Below are positions 29,314-37,379 of a stretch of DNA of 64,000 nt, piece by piece; positions within the stretch are counted from its first letter, which is position 1; every line of letters begins with the position of its first letter. The stretch is from an uncultured Clostridia bacterium (lineage in GTDB: Bacteria; Bacillota; Clostridia; TANB77; CAG-465). The position numbers and the translations under genes were made by a program. Location of the stretch: positions 68,660 through 132,659 of the forward strand of contig CAOYAN010000001.1 of assembly GCA_948562205.1 (NCBI GenBank), written 5' to 3'. The notes under the pieces were generated by a model. That model was not told the origin of the DNA and ran no database searches. It saw only the letters and a list, made by a program, of their open reading frames with translations.

Positions 29314-30744
29314 TTAAACAATTATATCATCTTCTGATGAATCATAATTTTGAGAAGTTTTTTTCTCTTCTGTAACATTTTCTTCCTCTTTTTCATTAAC
29401 TTCAATATCTAAGTAATTTCTAGATGGTTGAGAAACATTAGAATAATTATTATCTACAGTATTACTTTTTTCAACATTTTCCATAGCATCTATATTATCT
29501 TCTACTTCCATATTTTCTATTTCATTATTTTCTGCTTCTTCTCCTACTGTTTCTTGTATATTTGCATTTCTATTTGCTCTCTCTATTTTTCTTTCTTCTA
29601 CACCTCTAACATGATTTTCTGCAATTATATTAGTAAGTTGACTTTTTGACTCATCATCAATATCAGCATTTCGTATAATATCTAATGCATGTCTATCAGT
29701 TTTCTCCTCAAATTCTTCAACAATTTCATCTTCAGATTTTACAACTGCACTTCTAAGAGTTTGCCTTACAGCCTCTTGTACCCTTTTGGCTGCTTCTAAT
29801 TCAACTTCTTTTTGTATTAGTTCTTCTTTTTTCTCATATATATCTTGAGATGTAGAATAAAGTCTATAAAATCCTGAGTCTAATGCAGTTTTTATATCAA
29901 TTAATTTTTCATCATCTCTATTATATGAAATAAATAATAATTCTGCAAGTTCATTAGAGTTTAATATTCTAGATGTTACAGAACAAGACATAAGTGCACT
30001 CATAATTGATTGTGCCCTTGTAAATAATTCTCTGTGACAAATTTCATGAATTTCTTCCTTTGAAAATTCACTAACAGATGTTACTTCTGATTTATAATAA
30101 GAAAATACTATATAAAATTTTCTTTGTAATATATTCTTATTTAAACTAATTCTTTCAACATATCTTGTTATATCTTGTGCATATTCTAAAATATTAAAGT
30201 ATCTATCCCTTTCTTCTTTTGCCATTGCAACTTTATTAAAATCAACATCAAGCTCATTTGCAAGTGCTTTATAATTTTCATCAGCCTCTGTATATTTACT
30301 ATATATATTGTCAACGCTTTGTTGATAAATATCCATACTCTTCTTTAAATCAACAGCTCTTGCTTGAACATACAATTGAACTGGAAATTTTAAAGTATTT
30401 AAAAATACTATAAAACCTTCTTCTACTGCAAGTTGTTCTATGTCAGACATAAGATCATAGTTTATACCCTTACATTGAAGTACCATTGTATATTTAGTTT
30501 CATTTTCCTGTAAGATCATATTATCAACAATTCTATCAAACTCCATAAAATCTATTATATCTTTTCTAGGAACTTCCTTACCACTTTTTCTTTTAACTGA
30601 CCCATCAGTTATAGCTTCTTCATCACCTTTTTTATTACTCTTTTTATCATCTTTTGTCACTTTTTTCTTACTTAAAGACATTGCTAAGAAAGCTATACCA
30701 CCAGCAACAAGACCAATAATTAAAATTAACATTGTAACATTCAT
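29314..30744 (-). CDS. TraC-like (VirB4 N-domain-like) T4SS protein
   Basis: 476 residues. A membrane segment (about 4-23) is followed by a domain with QLAVEEGFIVFLNTLKFPVQ and YVQARAVDL. This matches the TraC-like/VirB4-N domain seen in Gram-positive and CPR secretion clusters. Long coiled coils follow (about 140-180, 290-330). The tail of ~100 residues is acidic and low-complexity. No Walker A is present, so it is not itself an ATPase; it may partner the VirB4 at 27239. It starts inside the prgI stop (TAATG). Confidence 0.7.
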   Translation of the reverse strand: MNVTMLILIIGLVAGGIAFLAMSLSKKKVTKDDKKSNKKGDEEAITDGSVKRKSGKEVPRKDIIDFMEFDRIVDNMILQENETKYTMVLQCKGINYDLMSDIEQLAVEEGFIVFLNTLKFPVQLYVQARAVDLKKSMDIYQQSVDNIYSKYTEADENYKALANELDVDFNKVAMAKEERDRYFNILEYAQDITRYVERISLNKNILQRKFYIVFSYYKSEVTSVSEFSKEEIHEICHRELFTRAQSIMSALMSCSVTSRILNSNELAELLFISYNRDDEKLIDIKTALDSGFYRLYSTSQDIYEKKEELIQKEVELEAAKRVQEAVRQTLRSAVVKSEDEIVEEFEEKTDRHALDIIRNADIDDESKSQLTNIIAENHVRGVEERKIERANRNANIQETVGEEAENNEIENMEVEDNIDAMENVEKSNTVDNNYSNVSQPSRNYLDIEVNEKEEENVTEEKKTSQNYDSSEDDIIV

Positions 30745-31085
30745 TATTTTTTTTCACCCTCTCTATAAACATATATCTTTTTTCTTTTTCCAAAAGTAAT
30801 AGTTCTAAGTAAAATTTCACTTATTTTCTCTCCACCTGCTTTTCTCAAATTTCCAACTAGTGGACTATCAGGAATTGAAAAAGTACCAATACAATATCCC
30901 AAAACTGCACATAGTCCTATAAATATAAAGCCTATGGTTTTTAATCCTAAAATCGAAAATATAAGATAAAAAATAAATCCAATAGCCGCACCACCAATAC
31001 TTGTAATAGTAGATTTTATAGTAAATATGTATAAAAATCTTGACTCTCCTTTAGCACTTCTTGGAACCCCATATGTTCTTCCCAT
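30744..31085 (-). CDS. prgI: PrgI-family T4SS membrane protein
   Basis: 113 residues with the family layout: a short N-terminal YGVPRSAKGE segment, two close membrane helices (about 24-42 and 47-68), then a cytoplasmic tail with RKAGGEK and the closing RKKIYVYRE. PrgI/TcpE/VirB3-type proteins sit next to VirB4 in Gram-positive systems, as here. It is the first gene of the core operon with a consensus promoter. It overlaps the TraC-like gene by one base. Confidence 0.75.
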   Translation of the reverse strand: MGRTYGVPRSAKGESRFLYIFTIKSTITSIGGAAIGFIFYLIFSILGLKTIGFIFIGLCAVLGYCIGTFSIPDSPLVGNLRKAGGEKISEILLRTITFGKRKKIYVYREGEKK

Positions 31086-31126
31086 ATATATACCCCCACT
31101 TCATACTCATATTAAGCATTTATAAA

Positions 31127-31155
31127 ATTTTATCATATACTAAATTTTAAATCAA
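31127..31155 (-). promoter_or_regulatory. Promoter of the core T4SS operon
   Basis: TTGATT (31155-31150)-N17-TAAAAT (31132-31127) on the minus strand, about 40 bases before prgI. It lies downstream of the pilin-gene terminator, so the ATPase and channel genes are controlled separately from the pilins. Confidence 0.7.
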
Positions 31156-31198
31156 CAAATGAGGCAAAAAATATTGTTTATAATAGGTAAAAAACAAA

Positions 31199-31231
31199 AA
31201 TGTTACATATTCGTAACAAATATGTAACATT
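31199..31231 (-). terminator. Terminator after the tandem-pilin gene
   Basis: A 13-bp perfect stem (AATGTTACATATT) with a 7-base loop and a TTTTTGTTTTTT tail on the minus strand, seven bases after the stop. Confidence 0.9.
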
Positions 31232-31238
31232 TAAACTA

Positions 31239-31946
31239 TTATGGTAAAAATCCTTTTCCTACATTTATAACAAAATTTAATATTGGTATTGCTGATAATG
31301 TAAGCATAAGTCCTAAGACAACCATAACAGCTTGATTTTTAATATCTGCTTTTTTTACAGCGTCTGCAAACATATATCTAAGCCCTATAAATACAATACC
31401 AGCTATACATAAAACTTGTACTACTGCAGCAACAGTTGCCCATACATTATTTACTAAAGTATTAGCATTTGTTGTGTTTTGTATTTCATTTCCAATTCCA
31501 CTAAAAAATCTTACTAAATTATCTGCAAGATAGAAAAATATAATACCAACAATAAATGTAGGTAGAGTCTCTTTTACAATACTTTTTCCCTCAACACCAG
31601 AGAAAATATATTTTACACCTAAAATTACAGTTACTATAAGAAATATTGCATTTCCAACTAATTGAAATATACCTTGAAGTCCTAGACCACTAGCTCCAAA
31701 AATTTGTTCTTGAATTTTATGTCCAAAACTATCAGCAGAACTACCACTAGCTTTTCCTTGATTTAAGAAACTTCCTCCACTTGAGAAAATATCATTTAAT
31801 AAACCTCCACCGCTTGTCTTATCGACTTTTTCATGTTTTTCAACTTCATCTGGTTTTGGTGCCTTACCTTTAGCACTAACAAATTCAAAATTGAAACAAA
31901 CAATCATAAAAAATATAAATACTATGGCAAATACTTTATTTTTCAT
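31239..31946 (-). CDS. VirB2-like pilin with two tandem pilin units
   Basis: 235 residues. A signal peptide (about 1-25, ending FVSAKG) and a Gly/Ser spacer precede two hydrophobic hairpin units. Unit one spans about 88-150 (LIVTVILGVKYIFSGVEGKS). Unit two spans about 160-232 (VVQVLCIAGIVFIGLRYMFA, KKADIKNQAVMVVLG). Unit two closely matches the single unit of the neighbouring 117-residue pilin. It is therefore probably a duplicated pilin or a minor fused subunit. It has its own terminator and SD GGAGGTG. Confidence 0.75.
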   Translation of the reverse strand: MKNKVFAIVFIFFMIVCFNFEFVSAKGKAPKPDEVEKHEKVDKTSGGGLLNDIFSSGGSFLNQGKASGSSADSFGHKIQEQIFGASGLGLQGIFQLVGNAIFLIVTVILGVKYIFSGVEGKSIVKETLPTFIVGIIFFYLADNLVRFFSGIGNEIQNTTNANTLVNNVWATVAAVVQVLCIAGIVFIGLRYMFADAVKKADIKNQAVMVVLGLMLTLSAIPILNFVINVGKGFLP

Positions 31947-32003
31947 TTTTTCACCTCCATTATATTTATTTTTTATCTTTTTAAATTTCTCTATTTATAA
32001 AAA

Positions 32004-32030
32004 AATAATACAAGATTTACTTGTATTATT
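32004..32030 (-). terminator. Terminator after the single-unit pilin gene
   Basis: An 11-bp perfect stem (AATAATACAAG) with a 5-base loop, then TTTTTTTAT on the minus strand. Confidence 0.9.
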
Positions 32031-32046
32031 TTTACTACTCTTGTTA

Positions 32047-32400
32047 TTAGAATATTTGGTTTGCTGTATTAGCTATAAATCCTGCTATTGGTACAGCGGC
32101 AAATACAAGTATAGCACCTACAACAAGTATAACAGTTTGTTTCTTTATATCAGCTTTTTCATCAGCTGAAGCAAACATATATCTAACACCTGCTAAAACT
32201 ATTGCAGCGATTGCAAGAATTTGCACAATTACTGCTATAGTACCCCAAATATTGTTTGCTAATTTTGATATGTTTTGATTAGCACTACCTGATGGTTTTA
32301 CTACACTTACAGCAAAAATGCTAGATGTTGAAACACATATAAGAGTTAATACCAAAAATACAGGTACTAATCTTAACATTAATTTTCTTGATTTTTTCAT
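32047..32400 (-). CDS. VirB2-like pilin, single unit
   Basis: 117 residues. A signal peptide (about 1-30, LICVSTSSIFA) is followed by a pilin-type hydrophobic hairpin: NNIWGTIAVIVQILAIAAIV, AGVRYMFASADEKADIKKQ, ILVVGAILVFAAVPIAGF. This is the VirB2/TrbC pattern of two helices around a short polar loop. A much longer frame exists upstream, but AAAGGAGGATATT sits before the ATG at 32400, which also begins the signal peptide. Its own strong promoter and terminator fit the high expression expected of a major pilin. Confidence 0.8.
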   Translation of the reverse strand: MKKSRKLMLRLVPVFLVLTLICVSTSSIFAVSVVKPSGSANQNISKLANNIWGTIAVIVQILAIAAIVLAGVRYMFASADEKADIKKQTVILVVGAILVFAAVPIAGFIANTANQIF

Positions 32401-32434
32401 AATAATATCCTCCTTTACTATTACTCTTAAATAT

Positions 32435-32463
32435 ATTATAACTATATTTTTTTTAAAAATCAA
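32435..32463 (-). promoter_or_regulatory. Promoter of the pilin gene
   Basis: TTGATT (32463-32458)-N17-TATAAT (32440-32435) on the minus strand, about 30 bases before the ATG at 32400. Confidence 0.75.
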
Positions 32464-32574
32464 TACTTTATTTAATTTTTTTACTTTTTTTGGAAAATAG
32501 CTAATTTTTTCAGCTTTTTCAAGCCTTTTAGCCATATTTTTTTATTTTTTAGCTTTACTTTTTGACAAATTTGT

Positions 32575-32580
32575 GATAAT
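32575..32580 (+). promoter_or_regulatory. Extended -10 very close to the M23 gene start
   Basis: TGTGATAAT (extended -10 form TGnTATAAT) ends eight bases before the ATG at 32589. Transcription would begin at or one or two bases before the start codon, giving a leaderless or almost leaderless mRNA. No SD is present. Confidence 0.35.
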
Positions 32581-32588
32581 ATGCTTAT

Positions 32589-33074
32589 ATGATTTTTTTC
32601 AAAAAATTATCAATTATTATTATTTTTTTATCTTTATTTTCTATATCTTATAATACTAATACAGAAAAATTTAAATTTCCAACAGAATATACAACTATAT
32701 CATCAAAGTATGGAAATAGAAATATTTTTGGAAGTAATAACTTTCACAATGGAATAGATTTTTTAGCACCGCAAAACTCTAAAGTATATGCTTGCTCAAG
32801 TGGTATAATAATAGAAAATACTTTTAGCACATCTTATGGGAATTATATAGTAATTGAACACAGTAATGGATATAGATCATTATATGGACATTTAAGTGAA
32901 GAAAAAATAGTAAATATAGGGGACTATATAACTGGAGCTGATTACATTGGAAATGTTGGACCAAAATATCTATCAGATGGTAAATTAAATGGTATTACTA
33001 CGGGTCCACATCTACATTTTACAGTATTCAATGAAAATGGAGATACAATAGATCCATATAATATATTAGAATAA
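32589..33074 (+). CDS. Secreted M23-family metallopeptidase
   Basis: 161 residues. A signal peptide or anchor (about 5-22) is followed by one M23/LytM domain: FHNGIDFLAP (zinc ligands His and Asp), YGHLSEEKIVNIGD, and GPHLHFTVF with the catalytic/ligand His pair. It would cut peptide cross-links in the wall. It is divergent from the pilin gene and could assist assembly of the secretion system, or be a SpoIIQ/SpoIVFA-type envelope peptidase. There is no SD and a possible leaderless start. Confidence 0.85.
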   Translation: MIFFKKLSIIIIFLSLFSISYNTNTEKFKFPTEYTTISSKYGNRNIFGSNNFHNGIDFLAPQNSKVYACSSGIIIENTFSTSYGNYIVIEHSNGYRSLYGHLSEEKIVNIGDYITGADYIGNVGPKYLSDGKLNGITTGPHLHFTVFNENGDTIDPYNILE

Positions 33075-33101
33075 TAAAATGTTATTTAAATTTTCTATAA
33101 A

Positions 33102-33135
33102 TATAAGTCCTTGATTTTTATTTCAAGGACTTATA
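33102..33135. terminator. Bidirectional terminator between M23 gene and the SSB-like gene
   Basis: A 12-13-bp stem (TATAAGTCCTTG and complement) with a T-rich loop lies between two convergent genes. Confidence 0.8.
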
Positions 33136-33139
33136 CTTA

Positions 33140-33784
33140 TTAGTTATTTATTTCATCTTTTCTATCTTTATTTATTGAAAATTTAGATACAGATACTTCA
33201 TATGCAATCTTTTCTAATATCTCTCCATTTTCAAATTTTTTCTCATATTTTCTTGATTGAATTCTACCAGATAATCTTACCATAGTACCAACTTGTAGTT
33301 TTTCACAAAACTTAGCATTTCTTCCCCATAAAATACATGGAATATAATCAGATTTTTTATATGATCTATTTACCGCTATTAAAACATCCGCAATCTCACG
33401 GCCAAGTGGTGTTTTTCTATAAATAGGCTTTTTACATATATAACCTACTAAATCAGCATTATTTAAAGTAAGTATATCTTCTTCCTCTATAATTTCTATT
33501 TCTTTTGCAAATATTGATAAAACAAGCCTACTTCTCATTTCTTCTTGTTTATTATATGATCTAAATTGACCTATTACATGTACTGTCTTTCCATTAGTTA
33601 AATTATTTATATCAATTAATCTTTCAGATATAATAACTGGTAATATATCTTGTGACGAACTAAGCCTTTTTGACTCAACATTTATTTTATAAAATTTCTC
33701 ATCAAAAAGTTCATGACTAAACTCTGGTTTATCTATAATAATACCACCAATTTCAACAAAGTTATTTTCATTAAAAGTCTCCAT
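33140..33784 (-). CDS. Single-stranded-DNA-binding protein, duplicated OB-fold
   Basis: 214 residues with two OB-fold SSB-type halves. The first is about 8-95 (VEIGGIIIDKPEF). The second is about 105-205 (NADLVGYICKKPIYRKTPLGREIADVLIAVNR, which is the PriB/SSB signature). The usual acidic SSB tail ending in DDDIPF is absent; it ends KDEINN. This is the form found in several Clostridia beside the ordinary ssb. SD AAAGGAGG and a consensus promoter are present. Location between T4SS and GT-C genes does not decide whether it serves transfer or repair. Confidence 0.75.
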   Translation of the reverse strand: METFNENNFVEIGGIIIDKPEFSHELFDEKFYKINVESKRLSSSQDILPVIISERLIDINNLTNGKTVHVIGQFRSYNKQEEMRSRLVLSIFAKEIEIIEEEDILTLNNADLVGYICKKPIYRKTPLGREIADVLIAVNRSYKKSDYIPCILWGRNAKFCEKLQVGTMVRLSGRIQSRKYEKKFENGEILEKIAYEVSVSKFSINKDRKDEINN

Positions 33785-33860
33785 TCAAACATTTCCTCCT
33801 TTGGTTTTTATACTATTAATCATATGTTCAAAAAATAAAAAAATTACTATGATACGCATT

Positions 33861-33889
33861 ATTATATCATAATAATTTATTTTTGTAAA
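33861..33889 (-). promoter_or_regulatory. Promoter for the SSB-like gene
   Basis: TTTACA (33889-33884)-N17-TATAAT (33866-33861) on the minus strand, about 75 bases before the ATG at 33784. Confidence 0.7.
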
Positions 33890-33944
33890 TAGCTTATGTA
33901 AACATTTCATTCTAACCATTTTAGTATATTTATATTTTCTGTTT

Positions 33945-35132
33945 TTATTGTAATATTTTTGTAACATTGCTGTTACTTAAATACCTATCAAAACATAGCA
34001 TTACTATATATGTCATTATAGTAGAAGAAATAACACTTACACCTATCCATTCGGATATAAAAGCTACTTCATTATTTATTTTTTCAACAAAATTATAAAG
34101 TATAACAGGAAGTGATGTAGCAACAAAAATAAGTAATAAATTTACTACCATACTTTTTTTATTTTTTACATTATTATCTATAAATACAAAAAATATATAG
34201 AAAAAAATACTTGCCATATAGAAATACCTATCATGCATTGATGGTAGAAAATATGGTATCATTACCGAGAGTAACATTACTTTTTCAATAAAGATCTTAC
34301 TAGCATATTCTACTTTTTTAGTATTTTTAAGTACAATATATATTGATAACACTACAGTTAAAATTGATAATATACTTTTAGCTAAGATATCTATTTCTTT
34401 ATAATTTAAATGTAGTAGTGAATATATATTAGGTGCAGATTTAACAAATTTTGAATAAGCACCTGACTGTAATAGTTCTATTCTTATAATATCAAATATA
34501 CTTCTACCATAAATAATTGATGGAAGCATTGTAACTACAAATCCTAAAGGTATATATATAATATCTACTACTCGTATTTTCTTCTTTAATAACAAATATA
34601 AAAATACTGGCGCAATAAAAATTGCTTGTAATTTAAAAGCAAGTGCCACACCAAAAAAGAAAAGTGCACTTCTCTTTTTATTTTTTAATATAAGTAAAAC
34701 AAATATAAGTACAAAAAAAGTATATATACTATCACACTGTCCTATTATTCCTGAATTTATAAATACTGATGGTATAAGTAGTATACTTAATGCATTTGAT
34801 AGTTTAATGTCTGTTTTAAACTCTCTTATTATAAAATAAGATATAATTACTATTCCTATTGTAAAAATAGTAGATATAAATTTTATCCAAAAAATATAAT
34901 TTGTAGTAATATATGTCCCAATAATTAAAAAATAAATATATGGTGGTGTATAATTTCCTATCTGCACTGACAGTGAATTAATTCTACCAAGATCTATAAT
35001 CTGATCTATCCACTTACTTAAATAAATAAAGTAGTCCTCTCCTATTACATTTCTAAAAATAATATTTATGATTATAAATATTGCAATTATAATACTACAT
35101 TTAAAAAACTCTTTTTTATTTATTGTTGTCAT
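33945..35132 (-). CDS. GT-C-type membrane glycosyltransferase-like protein
   Basis: 395 residues with about ten membrane segments. The early outer loop contains Asp/Glu and the motif GNYTPPYIYFLIIGTY. Inner motifs such as GQCDSIYTFFVLI and AFKLQAIFIAPVF are typical of polyprenyl-phosphate-mannose/glucose-dependent transferases (PIG-M/GT87-like). It probably adds sugars to an envelope polymer or protein on the outer face. It overlaps TraX by ATGA and closes the glyA-pgi operon. The sugar and acceptor are unknown. Confidence 0.7.
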   Translation of the reverse strand: MTTINKKEFFKCSIIIAIFIIINIIFRNVIGEDYFIYLSKWIDQIIDLGRINSLSVQIGNYTPPYIYFLIIGTYITTNYIFWIKFISTIFTIGIVIISYFIIREFKTDIKLSNALSILLIPSVFINSGIIGQCDSIYTFFVLIFVLLILKNKKRSALFFFGVALAFKLQAIFIAPVFLYLLLKKKIRVVDIIYIPLGFVVTMLPSIIYGRSIFDIIRIELLQSGAYSKFVKSAPNIYSLLHLNYKEIDILAKSILSILTVVLSIYIVLKNTKKVEYASKIFIEKVMLLSVMIPYFLPSMHDRYFYMASIFFYIFFVFIDNNVKNKKSMVVNLLLIFVATSLPVILYNFVEKINNEVAFISEWIGVSVISSTIMTYIVMLCFDRYLSNSNVTKILQ

Positions 35133-35914
35133 ATTCTGCCTCCAATTAGCATTGCAATAAAATATAGTATACCATGATGAACTGGAAAAAATGCATACAT
35201 TAAATATTTATTTAAATCTATTTTATTTTTCTTTTTACCATTATAAAAAAGTAAAATTACAACATCAAAAATTACAAAAATCTCCAATATATCATAGATT
35301 ACTGAAATAATAAACATTAATAAAAGTTCTAAAAAAGTATATGTAAACTTTATATTATGATTTTTAGTTTTTCTTTTCATCTTTTCAAATAAAAAGAAGT
35401 TTACTCCCATTATTGGAACTACATAGCTATAATCAATATTTACAAAATGATATATTAATATTATACAAACTACAGTTATTACTCTAAATATTAAATTTAT
35501 ATATTTATTATCTATACTTGTATATTTTTTACTAAAATCTATTGATTTTAGTAAAATAAGAGTCAGTACAAATGAAAATACTATATTTAAAAATTCTGCT
35601 ATATAAGGATTATAATTTGAATAATATTTTTTATTAAGTATATATAACATATAAATTAGGACTTGGGTAATAATGCAAAGTACCCCAAGTCTTAATATAT
35701 ATTTTTTCAAACTACTTGTATGAATATATCCTTGTACTAAACTATATACAAAAAGTGGCATTGCAATTCGTCCAATAATTCTAAATAAAATATAAACTTC
35801 AGGATTAATCATACTTTCAAAATATACACCTATATGATCTATCAACATTGTAATAATTCCAATAACTTTAATAGTATTTAAACTTATTCCTATACTTGCC
35901 TCTTTACACTCCAT
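35129..35914 (-). CDS. TraX family protein
   Basis: 261 residues, polytopic. The N-terminal region (IKVIGIITMLIDHIGVYF, RIIGRIAMPLFVYSLVQGY) is the TraX signature and the C-terminal HHGILYFIA fits too. TraX of F plasmid acetylates pilin; family members are acyltransferase-like membrane proteins. Here it is translationally coupled to a GT-C protein, so O-acylation of a surface glycan or pilin is a reasonable guess. The start was moved four codons in to the ATG preceded by GGGGAGAATA. Confidence 0.8.
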   Translation of the reverse strand: MECKEASIGISLNTIKVIGIITMLIDHIGVYFESMINPEVYILFRIIGRIAMPLFVYSLVQGYIHTSSLKKYILRLGVLCIITQVLIYMLYILNKKYYSNYNPYIAEFLNIVFSFVLTLILLKSIDFSKKYTSIDNKYINLIFRVITVVCIILIYHFVNIDYSYVVPIMGVNFFLFEKMKRKTKNHNIKFTYTFLELLLMFIISVIYDILEIFVIFDVVILLFYNGKKKNKIDLNKYLMYAFFPVHHGILYFIAMLIGGRI

Positions 35915-35928
35915 TATTCTCCCCACTT

Positions 35929-37377
35929 CTAATATTTACAAAAATGTAGTACATTATTTTCTACAATAAACTCTTCATCACAAAACTTTGTAAAATCTTT
36001 ACCTTTGAAATATTTCTCCTTTATTTTATCACTTGCTTCTTCATGTCCTATTTTATCATTTGAATATATTTTTAAATGTAAATAAAAATTATCTTCAACA
36101 TTATATATACCTGGTACTAAATATACTACTACTGAATACCAATCACTCTCAGTAATATTATCATCACTATACAATGCTATTTTTTCTATTTTTTCTTCAT
36201 GATTACTATTATATTCATCTATATAATTTATTACAAATTCTGCATTATTTTTAATAGTATTATTATATCTTACATAAATTCCATATAGCATAAAATATAT
36301 AGTAAATTCTATAATACATACTAATAACATACCACTAATATATATTTCTTTTTTTATTTTTAAATTATTTCCAAAAATAATAACATATAAATAAATTATA
36401 CCAGCAAGTGCACCAATACTCCACGCCATTCTATTAGATATGGTACCACTATTTATAATTCCAAAAGAATAACTATAACATACACTAATAATAATTATTA
36501 AAAATAAATTATGTATTACATATTTATCTTCCTTTTTAAAATTACCAGAATTAAATACAATATAAAATAATGAATAATATATAATGTATTCCAAACAATA
36601 TATAAGTACTTGAGCAATAATACCTACAATTAAACCTAAATATTCATTACCTTTAGCATATCTAGTATTTACTTCTATTCCCTCAAATTGTATTTTTGAA
36701 AAACAAAATAGTAATAAAAGTGGTATAATAAAATGTATTGTAAGTTTTATTATATATTTTATATCAATTTTTCTATTATTTTTTAATGCATAAAATAGTA
36801 ATGATAATACTACAAAAGCTGTTATCATAGTTTGATATGAAAACTCTGATATTGTAAGCAAAATCAAAACTATAACATTTTTAAACTTAATATTTTTTGT
36901 ATATATTATACTTGCTACTACCACTAAAAACAAAGCAAAAATCATAGTAAGGTTTTCAAGATATACTAAATTATCTGATAAATATCTATTAAAAAATATT
37001 ATTAATACACATACAAATAATAATACTTTTTTTAATTTTGAAAGTTCTTTTATTTTATCATTTTCATTTATTAATTTTATAATATATGTATATACTAAAT
37101 ACATAGAAGTAGTAAGCAATATAATTGATATTGTAAAGTACATTGTATAAATTGTTTCATACTTTATATTAGCTCCAAACAAACACATGAAACCTTTAGT
37201 TATTAAATATTGTATTGGTCGCATATTTCCAAATGCATATTTATTATAAAACTCTAAACCAAGAGACTTTATTGTATATGCATCTGCTGAATAAACAACC
37301 CTGTAAAATATACCACCAATAAGGAAAGATAGGACAAGATAAATAAAAAATAATTTTATTTTTCCCTTTTTACTCAT
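35929..37377 (-). CDS. Large polytopic membrane protein, GtrII/GT-C-like
   Basis: 482 residues with about eleven membrane segments and a C-terminal soluble domain of ~90 residues (DEYNSNHEEKIEKIALYSDD onward). An acidic first loop (SADAYTIKSLG) and NMRPIQYLITKGF resemble glucosyltransferase GtrII-type proteins. It starts two bases before the pgi stop, so it belongs to the glyA-pgi operon. Glucose-6-phosphate isomerase next to sugar-transfer genes hints at a hexose-based surface polymer. Confidence 0.6.
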   Translation of the reverse strand: MSKKGKIKLFFIYLVLSFLIGGIFYRVVYSADAYTIKSLGLEFYNKYAFGNMRPIQYLITKGFMCLFGANIKYETIYTMYFTISIILLTTSMYLVYTYIIKLINENDKIKELSKLKKVLLFVCVLIIFFNRYLSDNLVYLENLTMIFALFLVVVASIIYTKNIKFKNVIVLILLTISEFSYQTMITAFVVLSLLFYALKNNRKIDIKYIIKLTIHFIIPLLLLFCFSKIQFEGIEVNTRYAKGNEYLGLIVGIIAQVLIYCLEYIIYYSLFYIVFNSGNFKKEDKYVIHNLFLIIIISVCYSYSFGIINSGTISNRMAWSIGALAGIIYLYVIIFGNNLKIKKEIYISGMLLVCIIEFTIYFMLYGIYVRYNNTIKNNAEFVINYIDEYNSNHEEKIEKIALYSDDNITESDWYSVVVYLVPGIYNVEDNFYLHLKIYSNDKIGHEEASDKIKEKYFKGKDFTKFCDEEFIVENNVLHFCKY

Positions 37378-37379
37378 TA

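Noticed and set aside
33785..33967. A 60-codon minus-strand frame upstream of the SSB-like gene
   Set aside because: It contains the SSB promoter and SD and has no SD or family features of its own.
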